Assembly: GCF_900105155.1 (NCBI RefSeq)
Contig: NZ_LT629762.1
Span: forward strand, 6,023,501 to 6,087,500
DNA: 64,000 nt
Source of the DNA: Pseudomonas prosekii
GTDB taxonomy: Bacteria > Pseudomonadota > Gammaproteobacteria > Pseudomonadales > Pseudomonadaceae
Direction: 5' to 3'
This document shows, one piece after another, positions 54,422-63,013 of this stretch (its first letter is position 1; every line of letters starts with the position of its first letter). The notes below the pieces were generated by a model. That model saw only the letters and a program-made list of their open reading frames with translations, had not been told where the DNA came from and did no database searches. A program made the position numbers and the translations under genes.

Positions 54422-55498
54422 TTACTCGGTGGACAGTACGCCACGACGAACCTGATCACGCTCGATCGATTCGAACAGCGCCTTGAAGTTGCCTTCGCCG
54501 AAACCATCATCGCCCTTGCGCTGGATGAACTCGAAGAACACCGGCCCCATCAGGGTTTCCGAGAAGATCTGCAGCAGCAGGCGTTTATCGCCCGACTCCG
54601 ACGAACCATCCAGCAGAATCCCGCGCGATTGCAGTTGATCGACCGGCTCGCCGTGGTTCGGCAAACGGCCTTCAAGCATTTCGTAATAGGTTTCCGGTGG
54701 CGCGGTCATGAAGCGCATGCCGATTTTCTTCAGGCGGTCCCAGGTATCGATCAGGTTGTCGCTGAGGAACGCGACATGCTGGATGCCTTCGCCGTTGAAC
54801 TGCATCAGGAATTCTTCGATCTGCCCGGCGCCCTTCGACGATTCTTCGTTCAACGGGATGCGGATCATGCCGTCCGGCGCGGTCATCGCTTTGGAGGTCA
54901 GGCCGGTGTACTCGCCTTTGATGTCGAAGTAACGGATTTCGCGGAAGTTGAACAGCTTCTCGTAGAAGTTCGCCCAGTAAGCCATGCGCCCGCGATACAC
55001 GTTGTGCGTCAGGTGGTCGATGATCTTCAGGCCGGCGCCGACCGGATTGCGGTCCACACCTTCGATGAACACGAAGTCGATGTCATAGATCGAGCTGCCT
55101 TCGCCAAAACGGTCGATCAGGTACAGCGGCGCGCCGCCAATGCCTTTGATCGCCGGCAGGTTCAGTTCCATCGGGCCGGTTTCGATGTGAATCGGCTGCG
55201 CGCCGAGTTCCAGAGCACGGGCGAATGCCTGCTGGGCATTCTTGACCCGGAACGCCATGCCGCACACCGACGGGCCGTGCTCGGCGGCGAAATACGAGGC
55301 CACGCTGTTTGGTTCGTTGTTGAGGATCAGGTTGATCTGGCCCTGGCGATACAGGTGCACGTCTTTGGAGCGGTGGGTCGCGACTTTGGTGAAGCCCATG
55401 ATCTCGAAGATCGGCTCCAGCGTATTGGGGATCGGCGATGCAAACTCGATGAATTCAAAGCCCATCAGGCCCATTGGGTTTTCGTATAAATCTGCCAT
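54422..55498 (-). CDS. hpd: 4-hydroxyphenylpyruvate dioxygenase
   Basis: The 358-residue enzyme is a two-module VOC-fold dioxygenase. Iron ligands are the histidine in [21 protein letters not shown] strand ([12 protein letters not shown]), the histidine in [16 protein letters not shown] and the glutamate in [17 protein letters not shown]. It converts 4-hydroxyphenylpyruvate to homogentisate in tyrosine and phenylalanine catabolism. Length and start ([20 protein letters not shown]) match Pseudomonas Hpd. It is a single gene with its own terminator. Confidence 0.96.
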   Translation of the reverse strand: MADLYENPMGLMGFEFIEFASPIPNTLEPIFEIMGFTKVATHRSKDVHLYRQGQINLILNNEPNSVASYFAAEHGPSVCGMAFRVKNAQQAFARALELGAQPIHIETGPMELNLPAIKGIGGAPLYLIDRFGEGSSIYDIDFVFIEGVDRNPVGAGLKIIDHLTHNVYRGRMAYWANFYEKLFNFREIRYFDIKGEYTGLTSKAMTAPDGMIRIPLNEESSKGAGQIEEFLMQFNGEGIQHVAFLSDNLIDTWDRLKKIGMRFMTAPPETYYEMLEGRLPNHGEPVDQLQSRGILLDGSSESGDKRLLLQIFSETLMGPVFFEFIQRKGDDGFGEGNFKALFESIERDQVRRGVLSTE

Positions 55499-55861
55499 GG
55501 TTGGCGCCTCATCATCATTCTTAGAATTAACGGATCGTTAGTTGCTAGCAATACTGAGAATGGCGGGTGGCGCACAGGAGATGCCCCGCACGCTGCGGGC
55601 GAGAAAGTCACCGTAGATCAGTTGGAACCCAAAACTCTTCATTGTCGACCCAAGGCTCTTGCGGGCGAGGCTTCTGGTATCAGAAGTCATTTATTATTGT
55701 ATGCGTAACCGGATTCTACACAGCGTAAAAGGGGTTGTCTGCCTTCTGTATCAAATCGCCTTTTGCGCTCCCGGCGCAAGCGCTTTGTTGCACAGGCAAA
55801 TCTGCCGACACAAGCTACATCCGCCATCTATGATGCTTATTCATCCGCTCAGGTTTTGCCC
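55499..55861. other. divergent intergenic region, no gene seen
   Basis: The 363-bp stretch between hpd and the EAL gene must hold both promoters. A small hairpin (CCCGCACGCTGCGGG, about 55583-55597) and an AT-rich segment near 55680-55700 (TCATTTATTATTGTATGCG) are visible. The EAL frame is open into this region but no conserved start is there. Confidence 0.5.
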
Positions 55862-57397
55862 ATGCCGCTCACCGTCAAGTCCCGCCGCAAACGCAGCACC
55901 CGCATTGCTGTGACCATTTTGAGCGGCGCGCTGCCGATACTGCTGGGATGCGCCATCCTTTATATGCAAGCCGGACGCGCGCTGGAACAAAACGCCGAAC
56001 GAACCGCCGACGAAGCGCTGCGCCAATTCAACTTGATGCTCGACAACACCGCAGAAGCGGCGCGGGTATTGCTGCCCTTGGCCGGCAACCGCTGCGAAAA
56101 CGCGAAACTGGCATTGCGCGAACAAGTCACGCGCCGCCCGTTTGTGCGCTCGACCAATCTGGTGTGGGACAACAACCTATATTGCAGCTCGCTGTTCGGC
56201 GACTACCAGGAAGCGGTCAACGCCGGCGATTACACCCACGGCCAGTTGTGGTTGATGAATGGCAACCCGGTAACGCCGAACACTGCGCTACTGGTGTATC
56301 GCCTCAGCGACGGCAAAAAAGGCGCGTTGACCACACTCGACGGTTATCACCTGAGCAACGTCTTGCGCATGATCGGCCGGCAGACTTTGCTGTTACTGCA
56401 AGTCGGCAACAACTGGTTATCCGCTGATGGCAAAGTGCGTCAAGGTGCCCTGCCCGCGTTACCCGTAGCGCAAAGCACGCGGGTGTCGGAGCGTTACGCG
56501 TTTACCGTGGAAGCCGGTTTCCCCGAAGGCGAAACCTGGCGTTATATAAGCAGCGAGTACCCACCGCTGTTCAGTCTGCTGATGTTCTTCGGTGTGGTTG
56601 CAGGTTCGATTGGCCACGTGTTGCAGAAGCGTGCTTCATCGCCCAGCGTTGAATTGCAGCGCGCGTTAGAGGCCGGCGAGTTCATCCCCTACTTCCAGCC
56701 GCTGGTGTACGGCGACACTAAGAAGTGGAGCGGCACCGAAGTGTTGATGCGCTGGAATCATCCGAAAGAGGGTTTGGTGCGGCCCGATCTGTTTATCCCG
56801 TTCGCCGAACACTCGGGGCTGATCGTGCCGATGACCCGTGCATTGATGCAGCAGACTGCTGCGCTGCTCGCGCCGGTCTCCGCGACATTCGACGGACCGT
56901 TTCATATCGGCATCAACATCACCGCCAGCCATTGCCAGGATCTGGAACTGGTCGAGGATTGCCGAGTGTTTCTCGCAGCGTTCGCGCCGGGCAGCGTCAT
57001 CCTTGTACTGGAACTCACCGAGCGCGAACTGATCGAACCTACGCCGCTGACTCATCAGTTGTTTGAGCAACTTCACGACTTGGGCGTGATGATCGCCATC
57101 GATGACTTTGGCACCGGGCATTCCAGCCTCGGCTACTTGCGCCAATTCAACGTGGACTTTCTGAAAATCGATCAAAGCTTCGTCGCGATGATCGGTGCCG
57201 ATGCCCTTTCTCGGCATATTCTCGACAGCATCATCGAACTGTCGGCCAAGCTGGATCTTGGAATTGTTGCCGAAGGTGTAGAAACCGAGGAGCAAAGCGA
57301 TTACCTGACAGCGCACCACGTGGACTTCCTGAAAGGCTACCTGTTCGGCCGGCCAATGCCTGGCGCGGACTTCATTAATGCATTAAGTGACCATTAA
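55862..57397 (+). CDS. CSS-EAL membrane cyclic-di-GMP phosphodiesterase
   Basis: The 511-residue protein starts MPLTVKSRRKRSTRIAV, with TM1 at about residues 17-37, a periplasmic CSS domain (the motif itself is in NNLYCSSLFGDYQ near residue 105, with another Cys in NRCENAKL), and TM2 near 238-258. A cytoplasmic EAL domain follows: EFIPYFQPLVYG, EVLMRW (EVL variant of EAL), NITASHCQ, LELTERE, IDDFGTGHSSLGYL, LKIDQSF and GVETEEQ. All metal and catalytic residues appear present, so an active phosphodiesterase controlled by periplasmic disulfide state is expected, as in E. coli PdeC. Confidence 0.9.
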   Translation: MPLTVKSRRKRSTRIAVTILSGALPILLGCAILYMQAGRALEQNAERTADEALRQFNLMLDNTAEAARVLLPLAGNRCENAKLALREQVTRRPFVRSTNLVWDNNLYCSSLFGDYQEAVNAGDYTHGQLWLMNGNPVTPNTALLVYRLSDGKKGALTTLDGYHLSNVLRMIGRQTLLLLQVGNNWLSADGKVRQGALPALPVAQSTRVSERYAFTVEAGFPEGETWRYISSEYPPLFSLLMFFGVVAGSIGHVLQKRASSPSVELQRALEAGEFIPYFQPLVYGDTKKWSGTEVLMRWNHPKEGLVRPDLFIPFAEHSGLIVPMTRALMQQTAALLAPVSATFDGPFHIGINITASHCQDLELVEDCRVFLAAFAPGSVILVLELTERELIEPTPLTHQLFEQLHDLGVMIAIDDFGTGHSSLGYLRQFNVDFLKIDQSFVAMIGADALSRHILDSIIELSAKLDLGIVAEGVETEEQSDYLTAHHVDFLKGYLFGRPMPGADFINALSDH

Positions 57398-57620
57398 CGC
57401 GCTGGGCAATTAAGCAAATCTCAAGCAAATTGAATCAAAAGACTGCTGTTGTTACATGAAGAAAAAGACATGATTTACTCTCGGCCAATTAACTACTACA
57501 ATTTTTCTTGCCTGTGCAAGATTGGCAGGTGAGCCATTATCACCGAGTCGCTTCAAGGCTCTTGGCTTATAGCTTTGTTTGCGGTTGGTATCAGCCAAAC
57601 ACACTATTGGAGTAAAGATA

Positions 57621-57986
57621 TTGTCCAGACTCGCTGAATTTCGTGCAGCCGAAAAGGCCCTTCAAGAACAGCTCAAGCAGCTGGAATCACTGAAGAACGA
57701 TGCCGGGCTCAAGAAAGAAATCGAATTCGAAGAAAAGCTCCAGGGGCTGATGAAAACCTACGGCAAAAGCCTGCGCGACATCATCGCCATTCTCGATCCG
57801 AACCCGGCCAGAACGGGCCTGCAACAGACCGCAGCGCCTAAAACCCGCCGCGCTCGTGTGGTCAAGGTTTATCACAACCCGCACACCGGCGAATTGATTG
57901 AAACCAAGGGCGGCAACCACCGTGGCCTGAAAGCATGGAAGGAAGAATACGGCGCTTCTACCGTTGATTCCTGGTTGCGCGGCTAA
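57621..57986 (+). CDS. MvaT/MvaV-family H-NS-like xenogeneic silencer
   Basis: The 121-residue protein has an N-terminal coiled-coil oligomerisation half (SRLAEFRAAEKALQEQLKQL to about residue 60) and a C-terminal AT-hook-like DNA-binding half with VKVYHNPHTGELIETKGGNHRGLKAWKEEYG. MvaT proteins silence AT-rich acquired DNA in pseudomonads. The start is TTG 57621, with GGAG 8 bp upstream; this gives the family N-terminus MSRLAEFR. An intrinsic terminator follows. Confidence 0.94.
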   Translation: MSRLAEFRAAEKALQEQLKQLESLKNDAGLKKEIEFEEKLQGLMKTYGKSLRDIIAILDPNPARTGLQQTAAPKTRRARVVKVYHNPHTGELIETKGGNHRGLKAWKEEYGASTVDSWLRG

Positions 57987-58000
57987 CCTTCGCGGCAACA

Positions 58001-58028
58001 AAAAAGCCTTGCTGATGCAGGGCTTTTT
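58001..58028 (+). terminator. intrinsic terminator after the MvaT-family gene
   Basis: AAAAAGCCTTGC pairs with GCAGGGCTTTTT around a TGAT loop, 14 bp past the stop codon, with a T-run at its 3' end. Confidence 0.88.
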
Positions 58029-58190
58029 CATGGGCGATATCTAACAAATGCAACGATAGTCTGCGATCAAGTTGCAAATCAGCAGCCAACAGATGTGGCG
58101 GTTCAGCGTTGAATACTTGTTTACTTACTTTGGGGTTAATTCGTTCAGGTATCTCAACAGTCGAGCACCACTGATCAATCGAATGTTCAG

Positions 58191-58715
58191 CTAAAGTTTC
58201 AAGCTGTTACGAGCAGCCTGAATTTCGTCCTGACTTGCCTTATAAACGTCTGCCTGCCCGGCATAGGAAAGAACATAAGCCTTGCCGGTCGCCACGGCGG
58301 CAACCAGTGTTTGCGACAGCACATGTCGACCGTTTTGCGTCACCGTGCAAGTGGTTTCCAGGGCCTGCAGTTGACTCAATGTCGCCGAGTGAATCTTGTT
58401 GCAGACACTTTGATAACCGCTTTGGAAAAAGTCCTTTTGCACCGACTTGCGCATCTCCAGCAGCACGCCTTGCAAGTTGACCTCGTGGCCACTGTCGACT
58501 TCGGTCATCGTCAGTTCCATGACCATTACCTGATTGCCATCAGCGTCATTTTTGACCGCGCGCTGGCGTGACACTTGCGGCGTTGCCGGGTTGGGCTCGA
58601 TCACTTCCGACTCCCAGCCGCTTGGCCAGGTGATGCTCGGGGTGTCGGCGAGCGAGATTTCGGCAAATGCCAACAAACCGAGGCAAACCAACAGCGATGT
58701 GAACGGTCGGATCAT
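58191..58715 (-). CDS. secreted DUF4946-like protein
   Basis: About 174 residues start MIRPFTSLLVCLGLLAFAEISLA, a clean Sec signal peptide. The mature part has PSGWESEVIEP, a strand-rich EVNLQGVLLEMRKSV segment and two cysteines (SVCNKIHS and ETTCTVTQ) that may pair. It resembles small DUF4946 periplasmic proteins common in Pseudomonas, function unknown. A GTG start at 58727 would add four residues. It is convergent with the MvaT-family gene, with about 200 bp of AT-rich spacer. Confidence 0.75.
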   Translation of the reverse strand: MIRPFTSLLVCLGLLAFAEISLADTPSITWPSGWESEVIEPNPATPQVSRQRAVKNDADGNQVMVMELTMTEVDSGHEVNLQGVLLEMRKSVQKDFFQSGYQSVCNKIHSATLSQLQALETTCTVTQNGRHVLSQTLVAAVATGKAYVLSYAGQADVYKASQDEIQAARNSLKL

Positions 58716-58860
58716 TACGAGGCGCACTCAGGGAATGAGCGACGAAGTCTGAGCCTCGTCCGGCCGTCAGGCAATAGCTGGCCGTTTTGGATTTGTTGAT
58801 GCGCAAACGGTTGCGTATCATTGCGTCCATTCGCCAGCCCCACTTTTTTCCGGAGGGCCC

Positions 58861-59382
58861 ATGAGCCTGCACGAATTGAACACCTTCCCCGGCGTCACCG
58901 CCCAACCCGATACCGCCACCCAGAATTTCGTCTTCAACCACACCATGTTGCGGGTCAAGGACATCACCAAATCGCTGGATTTCTACACGCGCATTCTCGG
59001 CTTCTCGCTGGTGGAAAAACGCGACTTTCCGGAAGCCGAGTTCAGCCTGTACTTCCTGGCGCTGGTCGACAAAGACCAGATCCCGGCTGATGCCGCTGCG
59101 CGCACCGAGTGGATGAAATCGATCCCCGGCATTCTCGAACTGACGCACAACCACGGCACCGAAAACGATGCCGACTTCGCTTACCACAACGGCAACACCG
59201 ACCCGCGTGGCTTTGGTCATATCTGCATCTCTGTGCCGGACATCCGCGCGGCGTGCGAGCGTTTCGAAGCGCTGGGCTGCGACTTCCAGAAGCGCCTGAA
59301 CGATGGCCGCATGAAGAGCCTGGCATTCATCAAGGACCCGGATGCTTACTGGGTAGAAATCATTCAGCCAACCGCAATGTAA
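58861..59382 (+). CDS. gloA: lactoylglutathione lyase (glyoxalase I)
   Basis: The 173-residue VOC-fold metalloenzyme contains NFVFNHTMLRVKDITKSLDFYTR with the first His ligand, LELTHNHGTENDADFAYHNGN with the Glu, GFGHICISVPDI with the second His and YWVEIIQPTAM with the second Glu. It converts the hemithioacetal of methylglyoxal and glutathione to S-lactoylglutathione. Length fits the long (zinc-type, GloA3-like) pseudomonad form. A GGAGGGCCC ribosome site precedes the ATG. Confidence 0.94.
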   Translation: MSLHELNTFPGVTAQPDTATQNFVFNHTMLRVKDITKSLDFYTRILGFSLVEKRDFPEAEFSLYFLALVDKDQIPADAAARTEWMKSIPGILELTHNHGTENDADFAYHNGNTDPRGFGHICISVPDIRAACERFEALGCDFQKRLNDGRMKSLAFIKDPDAYWVEIIQPTAM

Positions 59383-59391
59383 TCACTGCTG

Positions 59392-59421
59392 ATCGTTCCC
59401 ACGCTCGGCGTCGGAACGCTC
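59392..59421. repeat. degenerate GTTCCCACGC palindrome
   Basis: GATCGTTCCCACGCTCGGCG followed by TCGGAACGCTC is an imperfect member of the family at 1960-1990, sited just after gloA. Confidence 0.6.
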
Positions 59422-59431
59422 AAATGTGCAG

Positions 59432-59469
59432 CACAAAAAAACCCCATGATCACTCATGGGGTTTTTGTG
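59432..59469. terminator. bidirectional terminator between gloA and ahpF
   Basis: CACAAAAAAACCCCATGA pairs with TCATGGGGTTTTTGTG around a 4-nt loop. A and T runs on both sides allow it to serve both convergent genes. Confidence 0.9.
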
Positions 59470-59485
59470 TTTTCAGCCTCGGCGT

Positions 59486-61051
59486 TTAGGCCGGCGCGGA
59501 AGTGCGGATCAAGTGATCGAATGCGCTGAGGGATGCCTTGGCGCCCTCGCCCACCGCAATCACGATCTGCTTGTACGGCACGGTGGTCACGTCGCCGGCG
59601 GCAAACACGCCCGGCAAAGAAGTCTCCCCGCGAGCATCGACGATGATCTCGCCGCGTGGCGACAACTCGACAGTGCCTTTGAGCCAATCGGTGTTCGGCA
59701 ACAAACCGATCTGGACAAAGATCCCTTCCAGTTCGACCGTGGTGAACTCGCCCGAATCGCGATCCTTGTAGACCAGACCGGTGACTTTCTGCCCGTCACC
59801 TTTCACTTCGCTGGTCAGCGCGCTGGTGATGACGTTGACGTTCGGCAGGCTGTACAACTTGCGCTGAAGCACCGCATCGGCGCGCAGTTTGCTGTCGAAT
59901 TCCAGCAACGTCACGTGGCTGACGATCCCGGCCAGGTCGATAGCTGCCTCGACGCCGGAGTTACCGCCACCGATCACCGCGACACGCTTGCCTTTAAACA
60001 GCGGACCATCGCAGTGCGGGCAGAAACATACGCCTTTGGCTTTGTATTGCTGCTCGCCCGGCACACCCATTTCGCGCCAGCGGGCGCCAGTGGCAAGGAT
60101 CAGTGCCTTGGTTTTCAGGCTGGCACCGCTTTCGAAACGGACTTCGTGCAAGTCACCGGCATTCTTCGCCGGGATCAATGCAGTGGCGCGTTGCAGGTTC
60201 ATGATGTCCACATCGTACTGCTTGACGTGTTCTTCCAAAGCGCTGGCCAGCTTCGGCCCTTCGGTTTCCTGCACCGAGATGAAGTTCTCGATGGCCATGG
60301 TGTCCAGCACTTGCCCACCAAAACGTTCAGCGGCGACGCCGGTGCGAATACCTTTACGAGCAGCGTAAATGGCCGCCGATGCGCCGGCCGGGCCACCGCC
60401 GACGATCAATACATCGAAGGCCTCTTTGGCGCTGATTTTCTCAGCCTGGCGCTCGGCACCGCTGGTGTCGATCTTGGCGAGAATTTCTTCCACGCCCATG
60501 CGGCCCTGGCCGAAGATTTCGCCGTTCAGGTAAACGCTTGGCACCGCCATGATCTGGCGCTGGTCAACTTCGGCCTGGAACAGTGCGCCGTCGATGGCGA
60601 CGTGGCGGATGTTCGGGTTGAGCACGGCCATCAGGTTCAGCGCCTGGACCACGTCCGGGCAGTTCTGGCAGGACAGCGAGAAGTACGTCTCGAAGCTGAA
60701 CTCGCCCTTAAGCGAACGGATTTGTTCGATCACTTCAACGCTGGCCTTCGAAGGGTGGCCGCCGACTTGCAGCAAGGCCAGCACCAGCGAAGTGAATTCG
60801 TGGCCCATCGGAATGCCGGCGAAACGCAGGCTGATATCGGCGCCGGGGCGATTGATCGAGAACGATGGCTTACGTGCGTCATCACCGTTGTCGAGCAAAG
60901 TAATCTGGGTGGAAAGACTGGCAACGTCTTTCAACAATTCGAGCATTTCCCGGGATTTCGCACCGTCGTCGAGGGAAGCAACGATCTCGATCGGTTGGGT
61001 GACCCGTTCCAGGTACGATTTCAACTGGGCTTTAAGATTGGCGTCCAACAT
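59486..61051 (-). CDS. ahpF: alkyl hydroperoxide reductase subunit F
   Basis: The 521-residue flavoprotein disulfide reductase has an N-terminal double-thioredoxin domain with the redox pair in [13 protein letters not shown] (near residue 130), an FAD motif [21 protein letters not shown] near 215, the second redox pair in [13 protein letters not shown] near 345, and the NAD motif [19 protein letters not shown]. It passes electrons from NADH to AhpC for peroxide reduction. It follows ahpC, but a strong terminator lies between them. Confidence 0.96.
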   Translation of the reverse strand: MLDANLKAQLKSYLERVTQPIEIVASLDDGAKSREMLELLKDVASLSTQITLLDNGDDARKPSFSINRPGADISLRFAGIPMGHEFTSLVLALLQVGGHPSKASVEVIEQIRSLKGEFSFETYFSLSCQNCPDVVQALNLMAVLNPNIRHVAIDGALFQAEVDQRQIMAVPSVYLNGEIFGQGRMGVEEILAKIDTSGAERQAEKISAKEAFDVLIVGGGPAGASAAIYAARKGIRTGVAAERFGGQVLDTMAIENFISVQETEGPKLASALEEHVKQYDVDIMNLQRATALIPAKNAGDLHEVRFESGASLKTKALILATGARWREMGVPGEQQYKAKGVCFCPHCDGPLFKGKRVAVIGGGNSGVEAAIDLAGIVSHVTLLEFDSKLRADAVLQRKLYSLPNVNVITSALTSEVKGDGQKVTGLVYKDRDSGEFTTVELEGIFVQIGLLPNTDWLKGTVELSPRGEIIVDARGETSLPGVFAAGDVTTVPYKQIVIAVGEGAKASLSAFDHLIRTSAPA

Positions 61052-61082
61052 ACGGGCGATTTCCTTTACTTTATTTGAGGCG

Positions 61083-61120
61083 AAAAAAAACGCCCGAGCG
61101 AATCTCGCCCGGGCGTTTTT
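61083..61120. terminator. terminator between ahpC and ahpF
   Basis: AAAACGCCCG and CGGGCGTTTT form the core of a long stem with A and T runs on both sides. It should end most ahpC transcripts before ahpF. Confidence 0.88.
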
Positions 61121-61182
61121 ATTGGGCGGTTGCAGCTTACTAAGGTGCGGAAACCCGCCCTGGTGATGCTTTTGTCACAGAC

Positions 61183-61746
61183 TTAGATCTTGCCGACCAG
61201 GTCCAGCGACGGCGCCAGAGTGGCCTCGCCTTCTTTCCACTTGGCTGGGCAAACTTCGCCTGGGTGAGCAGCAACGTACTGAGCAGCCTTGATTTTGCGC
61301 AGCAGCTCGGAAGCGTCACGACCAACACCGCCGTCGTTCAGCTCAACGATTTTGATCTGGCCTTCTGGGTTGATCACGAAGGTGCCACGGTCAGCCAGGC
61401 CAACGTCTTCGATCAGTACGTCGAAGTTGCGGGAGATGGCGTGGGTTGGGTCGCCGATCATGGTGTATTCGATTTTGCCGATGGCTGGCGAAGTGTTGTG
61501 CCAGGCAGCGTGAGCAAAGTGGGTGTCAGTGGAAACGCTGTAGATTTCGACGCCCAGTTTCTGGAACGCGGCGTAGTTGTCAGCCAGGTCTTCCAGTTCG
61601 GTTGGGCAAACGAAGGTGAAGTCGGCTGGGTAGAAGAACACCACAGACCATTTGCCTTTCAGGTCTGCGTCCGACACTTGTACGAAGTCGCCATTTTTGA
61701 AAGCAGTTGCTTTAAACGGTTTTACTTGGCTGTTGATGATAGGCAT
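61183..61746 (-). CDS. ahpC: alkyl hydroperoxide reductase peroxiredoxin
   Basis: The 187-residue typical 2-Cys peroxiredoxin has the peroxidatic cysteine in [15 protein letters not shown] (near residue 47) and the resolving cysteine in [14 protein letters not shown] (near residue 166). It reduces hydrogen peroxide and organic peroxides and is recycled by AhpF. The start [13 protein letters not shown] is the family N-terminus; the longer open frame to 61851 is rejected. Peroxide induction through OxyR is expected but no clear site was confirmed. Confidence 0.97.
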   Translation of the reverse strand: MPIINSQVKPFKATAFKNGDFVQVSDADLKGKWSVVFFYPADFTFVCPTELEDLADNYAAFQKLGVEIYSVSTDTHFAHAAWHNTSPAIGKIEYTMIGDPTHAISRNFDVLIEDVGLADRGTFVINPEGQIKIVELNDGGVGRDASELLRKIKAAQYVAAHPGEVCPAKWKEGEATLAPSLDLVGKI

Positions 61747-61891
61747 CGGTGACTCTCCGTCAGGGTTGAAAAGTTGAGTTGAAAAGTTGATGGGGTGAAC
61801 TCTACCCACTCGAACGCACGATGGCTCATTGGCAAACCTCATGCTGCTCATTGGTTTTCGCTATTAGCCGGTAGTATTAATAGACGAAAAC

Positions 61892-62836
61892 TTACTTAGG
61901 CGCGTCGATGGATTTCTCCGCAAGGGTCGTCATCCCCAGAAACGGGCTGGCTTCGACGTAGCGCATGGCGGATTTCATGTCCTTCCAACCGACGTAATTC
62001 ATCAACGACTTCAAATCCCAACCGCTCTGATGCGCCCACGTCGCAAAGCCGCGCCGCAGCGAGTGACTGGTGTAGAGCTCGGCGGCAATGCCGGCGCGCT
62101 CCAGCGCCTGGCGCAGCAACGGAATCACGCTGTTGGCGTGCAGCCCCTCCTCGCTCAGATGGCCCCAACGATCAATGCCGCGAAACACCGGTCCACGGAC
62201 CAGCGCTGCTTCGGTGATCCAGGCGATGTACGCCTGCACCGGACACAAACGCTGCAAGGCCGGCGTCTGGTAAGTCTTGCCGAGGTTTTCGCGATCGCTT
62301 TTGCTGCGCGGCAGATACAGCGTGATGCCTGACTGAGCCACAGCTTTCAGGTGCTCAATTTGCAAACGGCACAACTCATCGCTACGGAAACCACGCCAGA
62401 AACCCAGCAAAATCAGCGCCGTGTCGCGCCGCGCCCTGAGCAATCCGGGCTGATCGCCTTCAGCCTTGGCGGTTTGCGCTTCCTGCTCCAACGAAGCCAC
62501 CACTTGCTCCAGATGCTGCAGTTGCAATGGCTCGGCTTGTTTTTCCTGCGCCGGGTGCAAGGCGCGAATGCCCTTGAACACCTGACGCACGACCGGCGCC
62601 TTGGTCGGGTCGGAGAAACCCTGGCTGTTGTGCCATTGCGCCAACGCCGACAGACGCAGCTTCAGCGTATTGATCGACAGCAACCCTGCATGCGCCACCA
62701 GGTAACGCGCAACGCTCTCGCTGGTCGCTGGCAAAAATCCGCCCCAACTGACTTCGAAGTGCTCAATGGCCGCGCGATAGCTGCGACGGGTGTTGTCGCG
62801 GGTGGCGGCCTGTAGATAGCGATCCAGATCAGTCAT
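61892..62836 (-). CDS. tyrosine recombinase (XerC/D-like site-specific integrase)
   Basis: The 314-residue recombinase has an N-terminal SAM-like core-binding domain (TRRSYRAAIEHFEVSWGGFLPA-like, residues 10-100) and a catalytic domain with the first Arg in LGFWRGFRSDELCRLQ, the HxxR in YTSHSLRRGFATWAH, a Trp/His position in MNYVGWKDMKS and the tyrosine nucleophile in AMRYVEAS. It is not adjacent to dapF or dsbC like housekeeping xerC/xerD. It is divergent from the KfrA-like gene. Function as a chromosomal resolvase or relic of an integrated element is inferred. Confidence 0.88.
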   Translation of the reverse strand: MTDLDRYLQAATRDNTRRSYRAAIEHFEVSWGGFLPATSESVARYLVAHAGLLSINTLKLRLSALAQWHNSQGFSDPTKAPVVRQVFKGIRALHPAQEKQAEPLQLQHLEQVVASLEQEAQTAKAEGDQPGLLRARRDTALILLGFWRGFRSDELCRLQIEHLKAVAQSGITLYLPRSKSDRENLGKTYQTPALQRLCPVQAYIAWITEAALVRGPVFRGIDRWGHLSEEGLHANSVIPLLRQALERAGIAAELYTSHSLRRGFATWAHQSGWDLKSLMNYVGWKDMKSAMRYVEASPFLGMTTLAEKSIDAPK

Positions 62837-62850
62837 GGGTTCAACTCTTG

Positions 62851-62865
62851 AAAACGTACCGTTTT
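62851..62865. promoter_or_regulatory. palindrome at the integrase promoter
   Basis: AAAACGTACCGTTTT has 6-bp arms around a TAC centre and lies 15 bp before the integrase start. It shares the CGTACC core with the palindrome near the KfrA-like gene, so both may bind the same protein. Confidence 0.5.
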
Positions 62866-62976
62866 AGCAGGCGAAAACCGTGTCGAAAGCTCATCACACG
62901 GGGTAATACCAGTATATCCCGCGTCATATACATTCGGTATTTAACTTTTATTTTGAGTGGTACACTATGTACTTTA

Positions 62977-62990
62977 GTGGTACGTACCAC
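62977..62990. promoter_or_regulatory. palindromic operator before the KfrA-like gene
   Basis: GTGGTACGTACCAC is a perfect 14-bp palindrome 23 bp before the KfrA-like start codon. The half-site GTGGTAC occurs again at 62957-62963, exactly 20 bp (about two helical turns) upstream. This arrangement fits an autoregulated KfrA-type promoter. Confidence 0.6.
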
Positions 62991-63013
62991 AGTACGAAAT
63001 CGTAGGAGAACAC

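Noticed and set aside
61861..61883. CTATTA...TAATAG inverted repeat upstream of ahpC as an OxyR site
   Set aside because: Spacing does not match the ATAG-N7-CTAT-N7-ATAG-N7-CTAT pattern, and it is next to the integrase 3' end; kept only as a note.
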